Assembly: GCA_910585485.1 (NCBI GenBank)
Contig: CAJUEZ010000001.1
Span: forward strand, 69,190-133,189
From: an uncultured Clostridia bacterium
Lineage (GTDB): Bacteria; Bacillota; Clostridia; UBA1381
Length of the DNA: 64,000 nt
Direction of reading: 5' to 3'
Position 1 is the stretch's first letter. Each line of letters opens with the position of its first letter. The translations under genes were made by a program, and so were the position numbers. Positions 33,991-43,295 of this stretch are shown piece after piece. The notes under the pieces are model-generated. The model was not told the origin of the DNA and made no database searches. It saw nothing but the letters and a program-made list of their open reading frames with translations.

Positions 33991-35076
33991 CTAACAGCTC
34001 CGTGAATCAGAAGAGCGGCAGGAATAATTTTTTTTCATCTGTTCATACCGGCGCATTCTGCATTTTCTGCACATATCCTGAGTACACATACATGGCGAGC
34101 ATTGCGGACATGGCGGCTCAGGCGGACATGGCGGCTCGGGCGGACATGGCGGTTTGTCGCCGTGAATAAGTTTAATCAGCCATTCAAACGCTCCGAAAAA
34201 TCCTTTGGCATACAGAGAATTCATCATAAAACCATATAACTCCGGAGCAAATGATTTCAGATATTCCAACTTATCTAAAGTGTCGGAATATTTTGCGGTT
34301 ACAAATTCAAAAGCGTCGCAGTTTGTTTTGTTAATACGCTGAACAGCGTCTTCCTGTATTCCCTCCTGAGAAGCGGGCTGACGTGAATGCGGCGTGGTGT
34401 ATTTAATGCTTACCGTATTTTTATGAACGGAAAATTCATTTCGTCCGTAGCCTGCGTTGATTAGCGCGTCAGTAAAAGCCTTACGCATTTGTTGCGAGGG
34501 GAATTTGATTTTTGCCTGCATCACAAGCGAGGATTTTTCAGAAAATTCGCCAAGCTTAAACGCGGTTATCCACCAGTGCCGAGCGCGTCGCGACAGAAGT
34601 TTTTTGCCGTTCCTAAGCAGCACAAAAGCCATGTCAAGCTGTTCCTCATCGCTTATAGGCTCATAGAAAGTACCTGTAAAGCGTTCTGATTCTATATCTT
34701 CTCCCGAAGTGTTATAAACACCGATTTCCGCGCCTGTGGTAATGCCGTATTGTCCCTTCCACAGTTCAATAAGCCAGCGTTTGCCGGCATATGAAAAGGT
34801 TATTGGCTCGCAGTCCATTATCATGCTGAAAAACGGAGCTCCCTCATCATATATTCTGCAATATCCCGCTTCACGCTGCCAACAGTCATGAAGGGAATAG
34901 AAATAATCCTTCTTATAGTTATATGCAAATCCGGCAGAGCGCAAATCGTTATTGAGTTCTTTGAGTTGACGCGCTTTGTCGGGATTAGGTTTGAAATTTC
35001 TTAGACGTATAAAAATTATAAGTCCTAATATTATCAATATAATTGCGATAACTGCAATTATGATATAAGTCAACAT
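33991..35076 (-). CDS. DUF4474 membrane-anchored protein
   Basis: A 361-residue protein with one N-terminal membrane segment (about 4-25). A DUF4474 domain follows (about 45-290): GFAYNYKKDYFYSLHDCWQ, GYCRIYDEGAPFFSMIMDCEP, WLIELWKGQYGITTGAEIG. Function unknown to me. The C-terminus is a PPCPPEP repeat, then a cysteine-rich tail (CSPCMCTQDMCRKC), unusual for a signal-anchored protein; the repeat is encoded by a tandem of 18 bp. It shares an operon with the metallophosphoesterase. The AAAGGAGAT ribosome site precedes the ATG. Confidence 0.85.
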   Translation of the reverse strand: MLTYIIIAVIAIILIILGLIIFIRLRNFKPNPDKARQLKELNNDLRSAGFAYNYKKDYFYSLHDCWQREAGYCRIYDEGAPFFSMIMDCEPITFSYAGKRWLIELWKGQYGITTGAEIGVYNTSGEDIESERFTGTFYEPISDEEQLDMAFVLLRNGKKLLSRRARHWWITAFKLGEFSEKSSLVMQAKIKFPSQQMRKAFTDALINAGYGRNEFSVHKNTVSIKYTTPHSRQPASQEGIQEDAVQRINKTNCDAFEFVTAKYSDTLDKLEYLKSFAPELYGFMMNSLYAKGFFGAFEWLIKLIHGDKPPCPPEPPCPPEPPCPQCSPCMCTQDMCRKCRMRRYEQMKKNYSCRSSDSRSC

Positions 35077-35252
35077 AAAAAAATCTCCTTTCTTTCGGTA
35101 TATGTTATATATTATTCAAACATTGAAAAAAAGGTGATATGGAGTAGAATAAACAAAGCGGAAATGTTTGTGCCTGATGAACTTGCGAAAAGCGGTACTG
35201 TTGAATTTAAATTTTCAGAGAATGGCATTTATGCAAAAGAATATATTGCTCA

Positions 35253-35286
35253 AAAATGGCGTTGTGTTTATACAACGCCATTTTAT
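35253..35286 (-). terminator. Terminator after the Cys-rich gene
   Basis: A 12-bp stem AAAATGGCGTTG/CAACGCCATTTT with an 8-base loop, just after the minus-strand stop. The 219-base gap between the two minus-strand genes holds nothing else certain. Confidence 0.75.
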
Positions 35287-35295
35287 TTCGCAATT

Positions 35296-35685
35296 TTAAA
35301 TATTTTTTATTTGTTCAAAAACATCGCTGTCATTTTCGGCGGAAAGATCGCTTTCACATTCGGCACAGTTGCAGGTGCAGCAGTCGCCGTTTATGCAGCC
35401 TGTGGTCTGACCGTTTTTAACATATGTCTCACCAACCATAATGTCCGCTCCGAATACAATCGGAATATTTATCTGCATTTTTTGAGAAATTGTAAATTCA
35501 AATTTTCCGTTTGGTGTGCCGCAGCAAGGCTCGCCTCCGCAGTTTATAATCGGCGCGCCGCAGTTTTCAATACAAATAGGTCCCGGCTCAGCAAAAGGAC
35601 TTATTGTTACAGGCAGACAAGCCGTTGTTTCGTGTGTCGCGCTTACAGGGCAGGTGCCCACATCCATAGATTGTTTTTCATGCAC
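35296..35685 (-). CDS. Cysteine-rich conserved Clostridial protein
   Basis: A 129-residue protein with the pattern CPVSATHETTACLPVTISPF, then CIENCGAPIINCGGEPCC and a C-terminal CINGDCCTCNCAECE. The middle part FEFTISQKMQINIPIVFGADI looks like a beta domain. I have seen this kind of protein in Clostridia but know no function; the cysteines could bind metal or crosslink a surface or coat layer. Start GTG 35685 was chosen because GGGAG lies eight bases upstream; an earlier in-frame GTG overlaps the ribosome site. No signal peptide or membrane segment is visible. Confidence 0.75.
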   Translation of the reverse strand: MHEKQSMDVGTCPVSATHETTACLPVTISPFAEPGPICIENCGAPIINCGGEPCCGTPNGKFEFTISQKMQINIPIVFGADIMVGETYVKNGQTTGCINGDCCTCNCAECESDLSAENDSDVFEQIKNI

Positions 35686-35784
35686 AATTATCACTCCCTA
35701 AATATTTGATGATATATTATATGATGAAAATATTTTAGCTGTGCGGGTTCTTTAAAATAAATTTAGCCCTTTAATAAAATAAGG

Positions 35785-36624
35785 TTAATTGTGTTCCCCG
35801 GAGTATAAACTGCGATATTCGCTTGGCGGCATATCCTCGCGCGCACGGAATGCTTTGCTGAAATAGTATAAATTTGAAAATCCGCAAAGAGAAGCTGTTT
35901 CGGTTATGGAAGAGCCGTTTTCCAAAAGCTTTTTCGCATATGCGATACGTACTGATAAAAGATAGTCAATAGGCGTTATTCCCATCACTTTTTTAAAAAT
36001 TTTTCCGTAGTGCGAAACGCTTCTCTGAGAGATTGCCGCCAGTTCGTCCAAAGTGATTTTTTCCGTAAAATGACCCGACATATACTCGATAGACTTATTT
36101 ACAATATTGCGCTCCGAATAGCTTATGTTATATTGTCTTTCAGACAACAGAAGTGAAAGGATTTCGGTCGCGTAAAAGCGCATTTTAAACGATGAAGCAT
36201 ATTGAAGCATTGTATAGCAGCGCTGTATCTGTTCAAACAGCTGTTCAATGCGGTGCAGCAGTGCTCTGTCTGAAAGCTTTGTGATAAAGTCAAGTGGCAA
36301 AGCGGGATTTTCAAGCCACCATTCAAGTTTATGCTCAAAGAGCAGCTTATATCTGAAATTGAAACTTCTAAACATAAGCTCTTCGCCCTTCGCTCGCATG
36401 GTTCTGCTCGCACCGCTGGGGAAATATGCCAAATCGCCGTGCTCAACAGCCCGTTCTTCACCGTTGCAGGTGAATATTCCGCGTCCGCTGCATATAAGAA
36501 CAAGATTATCGTAATCTGTTTTATCGTCAGAATAACACCAGTCGATGCCGACAGTATGATGCGCGGAATAAAGACATTTTATAAATATATTTTCGGGTAT
36601 CCAACTATTATTTTTTATACTCAT
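35785..36624 (-). CDS. AraC-family regulator, cupin type
   Basis: A 279-residue regulator: N-terminal cupin sensing domain (about 5-140; LICSGRGIFTCNGEERAVEHGDLAYFPSG is the cupin core) and C-terminal AraC DNA-binding domain (about 180-278; ITLDELAAISQRSVSHYGKIFKKVMGITP and ITETASLCGFSNLYYFSKAFR). Regulators of this layout usually sense sugars. It is divergent from the GH30 glycosidase gene over a 134-base gap, so it is the likely regulator of that gene. ATG 36624 was chosen with GGAG about ten bases upstream; in-frame codons further up lack support. Confidence 0.93.
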   Translation of the reverse strand: MSIKNNSWIPENIFIKCLYSAHHTVGIDWCYSDDKTDYDNLVLICSGRGIFTCNGEERAVEHGDLAYFPSGASRTMRAKGEELMFRSFNFRYKLLFEHKLEWWLENPALPLDFITKLSDRALLHRIEQLFEQIQRCYTMLQYASSFKMRFYATEILSLLLSERQYNISYSERNIVNKSIEYMSGHFTEKITLDELAAISQRSVSHYGKIFKKVMGITPIDYLLSVRIAYAKKLLENGSSITETASLCGFSNLYYFSKAFRAREDMPPSEYRSLYSGEHN

Positions 36625-36692
36625 TTTGCCAATTCTCCGTTTGGATTTTGAATTTTTTGTACGATATTTTATAAATAAAATCATATAATACA

Positions 36693-36721
36693 TTTACAGT
36701 ATTGTCAAGGTGATGTATAAT
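36693..36721 (+). promoter_or_regulatory. Promoter for the GH30 gene
   Basis: TTTACA and TATAAT with a 17-base spacer, 37 bases before the start codon; GGAAAGGAAG is the ribosome site. Confidence 0.6.
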
Positions 36722-36758
36722 ATTAATAACTATAAAAATTCGGAAAGGAAGAAGAATA

Positions 36759-39700
36759 ATGAAAAAACGCGTTTTATCATTTGCTCTTGCGGCTGTTATG
36801 GCAGTTTCGGCAGCGCCTGTTATATCGGCGGCTGACAGCACGGCGGAGGTTATAAAACTAAACCCGGCGAACGAGTCGCCGTTTAACCGGGGCGAATTTC
36901 AGGGTTGGGGAACCAGTATGGGCTGGTGGGGCAACCGTATCGGCTACAGTGACAAATTAGCGGAGCAGGCGGCGAAGCTGTTTTACAGCGAGGAAGGACT
37001 GGGACTTGATATAGTTCGCTATAACGTGGGTGGCGGAGATGACCCGACGCATAACCATGTAACTCGCTCAGACTCAAAACTGCCGTGTTTTGCCGTACCG
37101 GAACTTGACGAGAACGGAGCGCCGAAAAAGGACGGTGACGGAAATTATATCTATAGTTATGTTTGGAATAAACCGGGTTATGACGATTTTTCAGACCCGC
37201 AGACGAATGTGCTAAAAAAGATAAAAGAACAGAATAAGGACGTGCACATTGAGGGATATACCAATTCGCCTCCATGGTTTATGACAAAGACAGGCTACTC
37301 GGGCGGCGGAAAAGTCACGACCGACTCAAATGGCAAGGTGACGGCTATTGATGAAAATCTTGATCCCGCAAACTATGCTCAGTTTGCTAAATTCGTGGCG
37401 GATGTAACAGAACATTTTTCAGATATCGGATTATGTTTTGACAGCTATTCTCCGATGAACGAGCCTGAACCCAAGTCAAAATACTGGGGTGAACTGAGCC
37501 CGAAGCAGGAGGGTAATCACGTTGCTCCGGGCGCGAATCAGTCGGCGCTTATAGAAGCGCTGTATGACGCGTACGATTTGCGCGGGAATGGTTATACTAT
37601 CGTTGCCGGACCTGATGAAACAAACATAGATTATTCAATCACTTCCTTTAACGCACTGACCGAATCGGCAAAGAGCAAACTCGGCAGACTTGACACTCAT
37701 ACATACGGCGGCTCAAAGCGCGCTCAGCTGAAACAGACGGCAATGGATTACGCTGTCGGCGGTATTAATTTGTGGATGAGCGAGGTTGACGGCAGCTGGG
37801 ACGAATTTGGACTTGCCGACAGAATTATGGCTGACCTTAACGGTATGCAAGCATCGGCATGGGTACTGTGGGATATAGTTGATATGCACAAGGATTCCAA
37901 TTTCACAGACCCAAGCGGAAACAAGCCGGAGGCGAATAATACCCTGAATCCTGATGGAAAGTTATGGGGTATGGCGATGGCTAATCATGACACCGAGGAA
38001 ATAGAACTTACTCAGAAATATTATGGATACGGTCAGTTTACAAAGTATATAAAACCGGGAATGACTCTTATTGAATCTTCCTCGAATACCCTTGCCGCAT
38101 ATGATAAAAGAACGGGTGAAATTGTAGTTGTGGCAGTAAATTCAGGAAATAAAGATAAGACTGTTAAGTTTGATTTAAGAGATTTCTCAAGAACCGCTTC
38201 AACGGCGCGTCCTGTACGCACAAGCGGCTCGTATGCGACGGGCGAACACTGGGCGGTGCTTGACCCGATTGCTATTGAGGATAAGCAGTTTACAACGGTT
38301 CTTAAAGCTGATTCTATCACAACATTTGTAATAGACGAGGATGCCACTGTAGAGAGATTTGAGGCGGGAGAGATCGGTCTTGAATATGAGTATGGAATAT
38401 CAAACGCACTGCAAAACTATGATAGTTGCTTTGCCGTGTATAACAGTGACGGCACACTCAGAACAATTATTAGAAATGGTGACCGGGAATCACTTAAAGG
38501 TGATTACACAGGCTGCACTTTCAAACTTATGACATGGGACGGAATGAAGCCGGTTACTGACGCTGTTACGGCGGTCAGCGATAAAGCAGATCCGATTTAC
38601 TATATGAATATCAGCGGTTCTCCGACAATTATTGTCGGAACGGACTATGAATACAGTCTTACATCTGATATTGGTCTGACAGACGAGATAACATGGTCTG
38701 TGTCTGATGATGAGATGGCGGAGGTTACACCTAAGAATGAGGGCGAGTCTTGTAGCGTCAGAGCGAAAAAAGGCGGCACGTTTACACTTACGGCGACACA
38801 TTCCGGCGGAGCATATACTTCTGTAGATGTTAAAGTGCTTGACGAGAATCAGACGATAAGAATAATTAACAAAAAGAGCGGACTCGGACTTGAAACACAG
38901 GCTAAAAAGATTACTTCCGGCTCACTGCTTGTTCAGTGGGAGGACAGAAATCTTGATACTGCCGCATGGAAGCTTTCAGGCACGGAAGACGGTCACTTCA
39001 ATATCATTAATATGAATGACAATATGATTCTTGCAGCCAATGCGGATCAGAAGCCGGTTATTTCAAATGATATAGACGCGGCTGACGACAAAGCTAAATG
39101 GGATTTAATAAATCATGGCGGATATTATGAAATTAAAAATGTCGGCACTGAAAAATCTCTTAATGTCAGCGGTCAAAGTGTCGTTAACGGCGGAAACGTA
39201 ATCCTTTACGCGTTCGGAGGCGGAGATAATGAGTTATGGTCATTTGCTGAAACAGAAGGCGAATTGGAGCACGTTGTTCCGGTGGTTGTAAATTATGCTG
39301 ATAAGTATACAAATACAAACTATACATGGGTAAAGAATATCAGTGAAGCGACGAATGATTTCGAAGACGGCGATGCGAAAGGCTTTGTATTATCAGGTAC
39401 CGGCGCGATGACAACAGACGGCGCGGGTGAGAGCGTTTTGGGAGTTCAGGCAAAGTACAGCAATAAGGATGGACAGAGCGAAACAGGTACAGCGGTGCTG
39501 GAGACTCCAATCACCTGTGATGACGGACAGATTATTAATGTTGCTTTTGATATATATTGCTCAAATTCAGGCGGTACGGCGGACTTCGTAATGTACGGCT
39601 TAAATGACACTGAACTTATAAAAATGGCAGTGTCGGATTGGGATAAATATACTATGACTGTCGCGGGAACATCAACTGAAGAAGAAACAGGAGCGAAAGT

Positions 39701-39965
39701 ATATTTGAGAAACTATGTGAATGACAAAACACAGAATCAGCTTATAGCAAACGGCGCGCATATGGAAATATACTATAAGCCGTCTACAGGCGAGATAAGT
39801 CTGACGCTGAAGAATAACACAAACAATTCTCCGGTTAAAACATATCAAGGTACTGTAATAGGCAATTCTTCAATAACAAAGCTGTCTTTTGCCGCAAATT
39901 ACACAACTTGGTCAAAACCGATGTATATTGACAATCTTGTAACTAATATAATAACTGAAAAGTAA
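36759..39965 (+). CDS. Secreted GH30 family glycoside hydrolase with accessory domains
   Basis: A 1068-residue secreted enzyme: signal peptide (1-25, cleavage near ISAAD), GH30 catalytic barrel (about 35-540) with acid/base Glu235 in SPMNEPEP and nucleophile Glu342 in LWMSEVDGSW, a Big-type Ig-like domain (about 620-705), a ricin-type beta-trefoil (about 710-835; WKLSGTEDGHFNIIN, NELWSF), and a C-terminal beta-sandwich-like domain (about 850-1068). The active-site surroundings recall GH30 endo-beta-1,6-galactanases, which act on arabinogalactan side chains; exact specificity is uncertain. It lacks a wall anchor, so it is released or binds by its lectin domain. Probably controlled by the divergent AraC gene. 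Confidence 0.9.
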   Translation: MKKRVLSFALAAVMAVSAAPVISAADSTAEVIKLNPANESPFNRGEFQGWGTSMGWWGNRIGYSDKLAEQAAKLFYSEEGLGLDIVRYNVGGGDDPTHNHVTRSDSKLPCFAVPELDENGAPKKDGDGNYIYSYVWNKPGYDDFSDPQTNVLKKIKEQNKDVHIEGYTNSPPWFMTKTGYSGGGKVTTDSNGKVTAIDENLDPANYAQFAKFVADVTEHFSDIGLCFDSYSPMNEPEPKSKYWGELSPKQEGNHVAPGANQSALIEALYDAYDLRGNGYTIVAGPDETNIDYSITSFNALTESAKSKLGRLDTHTYGGSKRAQLKQTAMDYAVGGINLWMSEVDGSWDEFGLADRIMADLNGMQASAWVLWDIVDMHKDSNFTDPSGNKPEANNTLNPDGKLWGMAMANHDTEEIELTQKYYGYGQFTKYIKPGMTLIESSSNTLAAYDKRTGEIVVVAVNSGNKDKTVKFDLRDFSRTASTARPVRTSGSYATGEHWAVLDPIAIEDKQFTTVLKADSITTFVIDEDATVERFEAGEIGLEYEYGISNALQNYDSCFAVYNSDGTLRTIIRNGDRESLKGDYTGCTFKLMTWDGMKPVTDAVTAVSDKADPIYYMNISGSPTIIVGTDYEYSLTSDIGLTDEITWSVSDDEMAEVTPKNEGESCSVRAKKGGTFTLTATHSGGAYTSVDVKVLDENQTIRIINKKSGLGLETQAKKITSGSLLVQWEDRNLDTAAWKLSGTEDGHFNIINMNDNMILAANADQKPVISNDIDAADDKAKWDLINHGGYYEIKNVGTEKSLNVSGQSVVNGGNVILYAFGGGDNELWSFAETEGELEHVVPVVVNYADKYTNTNYTWVKNISEATNDFEDGDAKGFVLSGTGAMTTDGAGESVLGVQAKYSNKDGQSETGTAVLETPITCDDGQIINVAFDIYCSNSGGTADFVMYGLNDTELIKMAVSDWDKYTMTVAGTSTEEETGAKVYLRNYVNDKTQNQLIANGAHMEIYYKPSTGEISLTLKNNTNNSPVKTYQGTVIGNSSITKLSFAANYTTWSKPMYIDNLVTNIITEK

Positions 39966-39970
39966 TATCA

Positions 39971-40008
39971 AAATCTGCCGCGTTTATAAAACGCGGCAGA
40001 TTTTATTT
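39971..40008 (+). terminator. Terminator after the GH30 gene
   Basis: AATCTGCCGCGTTT pairs with AAACGCGGCAGATT, followed by a T run. Confidence 0.85.
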
Positions 40009-40043
40009 GCGTAGGTACTATTCTATATGTGACTGTGAAGATA

Positions 40044-40072
40044 TTGACAACAAATGTCGCACATGATAAAAT
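40044..40072 (+). promoter_or_regulatory. Promoter for the zinc-ribbon/kinase operon
   Basis: TTGACA (perfect) and TAAAAT with a 17-base spacer, 38 bases before the first start codon. Confidence 0.7.
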
Positions 40073-40110
40073 ATTACCAACTATAAATATAAAAAAGGGG
40101 GACAAAAGCT

Positions 40111-40410
40111 ATGGTAGTTGTAAAGTGCGTACACTGTGGCAGTGAATTTGAGTTTGATGAAAATATGATGCTTGCGGAATGTCCATATTGCGGAACACAG
40201 CAGTCTCCCACGGATATTAACAGTGAGATAGTTATTAATTCAGATAATGAAATATATCCGATAAGCAATGCCGAAGAGAAATGCAATAAAAAAGAGAATA
40301 AGAAATCAAATAAAAAATCTATCGCGCTTATTATGCTTATAGCAGCTGTTTGCCTTGCGATATGCGCTATTATCGGGATAAAACTTAAACTTATTGGGGC
40401 GGGGGTTTGA
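40111..40410 (+). CDS. Zinc-ribbon protein with one membrane segment
   Basis: A 99-residue protein: an N-terminal zinc ribbon (CVHCGSEFEF, then CPYCG, residues 6-31), a polar lysine-rich linker and one C-terminal membrane segment (about 71-92). It should be a tail-anchored cytosolic zinc-ribbon protein. It is the first of seven genes apparently transcribed together that combine zinc ribbons, membrane segments and a phospho-signalling triad. Exact role unknown. The next gene overlaps its stop codon by one base. Confidence 0.75.
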   Translation: MVVVKCVHCGSEFEFDENMMLAECPYCGTQQSPTDINSEIVINSDNEIYPISNAEEKCNKKENKKSNKKSIALIMLIAAVCLAICAIIGIKLKLIGAGV

Positions 40411-40925
40411 TGACAAAATATATATCTGACAAAAGATGTTGGTCATGCGCGAATTGTGATACCGAAAATGATATGTCCGCTGAGTATTGTTATATGTGCA
40501 TGCAAAAAAAACAAATTGTTGTGCAGTGGAAGTGCCGTAATTGTCTTAATATGAATTTTGACAGCGCCGCGTTTTGCAGCACATGCGGAACACCAAGAAA
40601 TGCTGTCCGCGCCTATAATCATGTTCCTGAGTCGCCGCCAAGAGGAGCATACTCGCCGGCGGGTTGGAAATGTCCTAATTGCGCGGCTATAAATTATCAT
40701 GCGGATAACTATTGTGAGAGGTGCGGGCACAGGAAAGATTATGATATAAATCAATGGAGATGCGAACAATGTGACACGATTAACAGCGGAAGTGTCAGCA
40801 TTTGCAGAAAATGCGGACATAGTAAACCCGAATCCTCCACAAATAAACTGATACCGCTGTTAATTGGAATCACAATCTTAGCGGTGATAATCATAGTTAT
40901 TATCCTCAACAATCCAAATTACTAA
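40410..40925 (+). CDS. Four-zinc-finger tail-anchored protein
   Basis: A 171-residue protein with four CX2C...CX2C zinc fingers (about residues 10-31, 41-62, 83-104, 113-134), each beginning with W-x-C-x2-C followed by about ten residues and a second C-x2-C, like RanBP2-type fingers. The four units are clearly repeats of each other. A single membrane segment at about 147-167 anchors the C-terminus. Fingers of this kind bind RNA or proteins. It starts with ATG at 40410 overlapping the stop of the previous gene (TGATG). Part of the kinase operon. Confidence 0.75.
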   Translation: MTKYISDKRCWSCANCDTENDMSAEYCYMCMQKKQIVVQWKCRNCLNMNFDSAAFCSTCGTPRNAVRAYNHVPESPPRGAYSPAGWKCPNCAAINYHADNYCERCGHRKDYDINQWRCEQCDTINSGSVSICRKCGHSKPESSTNKLIPLLIGITILAVIIIVIILNNPNY

Positions 40926-40951
40926 CAGAGGAGACTGAAAGGAGAAATCAA

Positions 40952-41539
40952 ATGTTTTGTAATAACTGCGGAAAAAAATATCCGCGTGAATCGAAAGCTT
41001 GTCCGTACTGCGGAGAAAAACAAAACTCGCTTTCCGATGGCAATGGATTTTTTGATATGTTCCCCGATAAAAGCGCGGTCAGTCAGGTAAATACCTTTTC
41101 TGACGGGGCGGGTAAGAATCATAATAATGAAGAAACCGCATACCTTATGAGCGCTGTGGACAAGCAGCAAAGGTTAATCCGCTCGCTGCAAAGAGGACAA
41201 AAGCATATGGCTTTTATATTTTCAGCGATTCTTATATTGTTTGCTCTTATATTTGTTATAAATTCGGCATATCTGCATGGAAAAATAAAAAGACTCACAC
41301 CTTATGGCAATTTGAATGACATCGAGACGCGGGAACTTATGCCTACACCTGACACGCAGTTCAATACGCAAGAGGAAGATAGAAATAATCTGCCCACTCC
41401 GACGCCGAGCATTATATATGACCCGGACGCGCAGAACGGCGGTAACACAAGAAAAACTGCTCCGCCTGTGAAAAGAACTCCGAGCGTGCATAATGTGTCA
41501 GAAGGGTCAGAAAATTCAGTAAATCCGGAAGAATCATAG
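40952..41539 (+). CDS. Zinc-ribbon membrane protein
   Basis: A 195-residue protein: N-terminal zinc ribbon (FCNNCGKKY, CPYCGEKQ, residues 3-23), a linker, one membrane segment (about 88-108) and a threonine/proline-rich extracytoplasmic tail with MPTPDTQ and PTPTPS, ending without a clear domain. It resembles other zinc-ribbon-plus-TM proteins around Firmicutes kinase systems. The TP-rich tail looks like a phosphorylation or glycosylation target, which is speculation. AAAGGAG precedes the start. Confidence 0.7.
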   Translation: MFCNNCGKKYPRESKACPYCGEKQNSLSDGNGFFDMFPDKSAVSQVNTFSDGAGKNHNNEETAYLMSAVDKQQRLIRSLQRGQKHMAFIFSAILILFALIFVINSAYLHGKIKRLTPYGNLNDIETRELMPTPDTQFNTQEEDRNNLPTPTPSIIYDPDAQNGGNTRKTAPPVKRTPSVHNVSEGSENSVNPEES

Positions 41540-41620
41540 AAATTGAAGAAGTATTTAATGTAAATTAGGGATAGAAATCCTTTATTATTAATACAGTTGA
41601 CCATAGGAGGTTTTATAAAA

Positions 41621-42298
41621 ATGGGAAGTAATTACAAAATAAACTACAATGTTGATATTGTTTTTTGTATTGACGCGACAGGCAGTATGGATCATATTAT
41701 TGACATAGTAAAAAACAACGCTATGAATTTTCATGACGATCTTATGTCTATGATGAAGAAAAAGCAAAAGACAGTTCAGAAACTAAGAGTAAGAATTGTA
41801 GCATTTAAAGATTATCTTGCTGACGGCGAGGAAGCAATGATGGTGACGAGATTTTTTGATTTGCCGGAGGAAAAAGAACTTTTGAGAGATCATGTAAACA
41901 GTATTACGGCAGATGGAGGCGGAGACCCGCCTGAGGATGGATACGAGGCTTTGGCATACGCTATTAAATCCGATTGGGACCGCTCAGGTCAAAAATCGCG
42001 TCAGGTTATCGCGCTTTGGACTGATGATACAGCTCATCCTCTTGGATACGGAAGCGCTGCTCCGAATTATCCGAAGGGAATGGCAAGAAATATTGAAGAA
42101 CTTACAGCATGGTGGAACGATGATTCGATTATCAAACAGCAGTCAAAGAGATTACTTCTTTTTGCTCCGGACACTCCCGAATGGTCATATATTTCATCAG
42201 TATGGAAGAACTGTGTACACGCTCCTTCAAGAATCGGCGAGGGACTTCGCGAGCAGGATTATAATACCATACTTGACACTATTGCAAATTCAATATAA
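41621..42298 (+). CDS. von Willebrand factor A domain protein (TerY-like)
   Basis: A 225-residue protein formed almost only of a vWA domain. The MIDAS metal motif is DATGSM (residues 15-20, DxTxS form), followed by threonine and aspartate positions in GGGDPPEDGYEAL and LWTDDTAH. Small vWA proteins beside a PP2C phosphatase and a Ser/Thr kinase are described as a TerY-P-like signalling triad; the next two genes are exactly those. It is likely a scaffold or metal-dependent adaptor for the kinase and phosphatase. ATG 41621 was chosen because AGGAGG lies ten bases before it. Confidence 0.85.
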   Translation: MGSNYKINYNVDIVFCIDATGSMDHIIDIVKNNAMNFHDDLMSMMKKKQKTVQKLRVRIVAFKDYLADGEEAMMVTRFFDLPEEKELLRDHVNSITADGGGDPPEDGYEALAYAIKSDWDRSGQKSRQVIALWTDDTAHPLGYGSAAPNYPKGMARNIEELTAWWNDDSIIKQQSKRLLLFAPDTPEWSYISSVWKNCVHAPSRIGEGLREQDYNTILDTIANSI

Positions 42299-42338
42299 TT
42301 AAATAATCTGGTCTGTGACCTTTATTAAAGGATAGAAA

Positions 42339-43295
42339 ATGAAAAATAATTTGATAGATAAGCTGGATTTACAGTTCTGCGTTTACGGAGAAATGGAAAA
42401 CAGCGGCGAGGACAGTTATTATTACAGCGCTAACGAGGATAAATACGTAAGCGCCGTATTTGACGGCTGCGGCGGGCTCGGAGCGCAGAAATACAAAGAA
42501 CTTAATAATAAAAAAGGCGCGTATATAGCTTCAAGAGCCGCAAGCGCGGGAGTTGAAGCGTGGTTTAACGAGTATTGCGACAGAAGGGCAAGAAAAAACG
42601 ATATAAAAAAATATATTGATATGTGTCTCGCCGAGTGTAATAAGTATTCCGGCAGCGCATTTGAACTTAAGGGAAGTATGGTCAGAAAATTTCCTACAAC
42701 CATGTCCGCTGTTATAGCAGAAGAGTCAGGCGGCAAATTTGACGTGTCTTATATGTGGAGCGGTGATTCGAGAGGCTATCTTTTTGATGAAAACGGCGCG
42801 CATCAGATTACCGATGATGATATAGACGGGGAAGACGCTCTGACGAATCTTACAAATGACGGAGTTCTAAATAACGTTATTTCTTTTGACGGCAATTATG
42901 TTGTTCATGAAAAGGTAATCAAGCGCCAGGCTCCGTTTATGACTGTCACCGCGACAGACGGTTGTTTCGGATATTACAAAACACCTATGGAATTTGAGTT
43001 TTCAATATTATATACACTGTCTCTTGCCGAGAACGTAAATGATTGGAAGGAAAAGATTAACGATTTTATAAGCCGTTTTACAGGCGATGACTATACGGTT
43101 TGTATAGCCGCTGTTGGTTTCGGCAGTTTCCAGAAGCTTAAAACCTTTTATAAGCGAAGAATGGAAAAGATTTATGACAGGTATATAACAAAATTAGATG
43201 ATGCTGATGATAAAGACATCATGAGTATGTGGAATGAGTATAAGAAGCAGTATTACACAATGCCCGGAGGTGTTCACAGTGGCACAGGTAATTAA
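42339..43295 (+). CDS. PP2C-family protein phosphatase
   Basis: A 318-residue metal-dependent phosphatase. Recognisable motifs: NSGEDSYYY near the start, AVFDGCGGLG (metal aspartate and glycine pair), PTTMSAV, YMWSGDSRGYL, TATDGCFGY and GDDYTVCIA at the end, in PP2C order. It should reverse phosphorylation by the kinase whose GTG start lies inside its last 17 bases. No membrane segment. The C-terminal helical tail (about 275-318) is not part of the core fold. Confidence 0.88.
   Translation: MKNNLIDKLDLQFCVYGEMENSGEDSYYYSANEDKYVSAVFDGCGGLGAQKYKELNNKKGAYIASRAASAGVEAWFNEYCDRRARKNDIKKYIDMCLAECNKYSGSAFELKGSMVRKFPTTMSAVIAEESGGKFDVSYMWSGDSRGYLFDENGAHQITDDDIDGEDALTNLTNDGVLNNVISFDGNYVVHEKVIKRQAPFMTVTATDGCFGYYKTPMEFEFSILYTLSLAENVNDWKEKINDFISRFTGDDYTVCIAAVGFGSFQKLKTFYKRRMEKIYDRYITKLDDADDKDIMSMWNEYKKQYYTMPGGVHSGTGN

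Noticed and set aside
35134..35295. Plus-strand open frame starting near 35134 with ribosome-like sequence
   Set aside because: It quickly runs into the terminator and antisense of the Cys-rich gene; only about 50 codons are independent and I recognise nothing in them.
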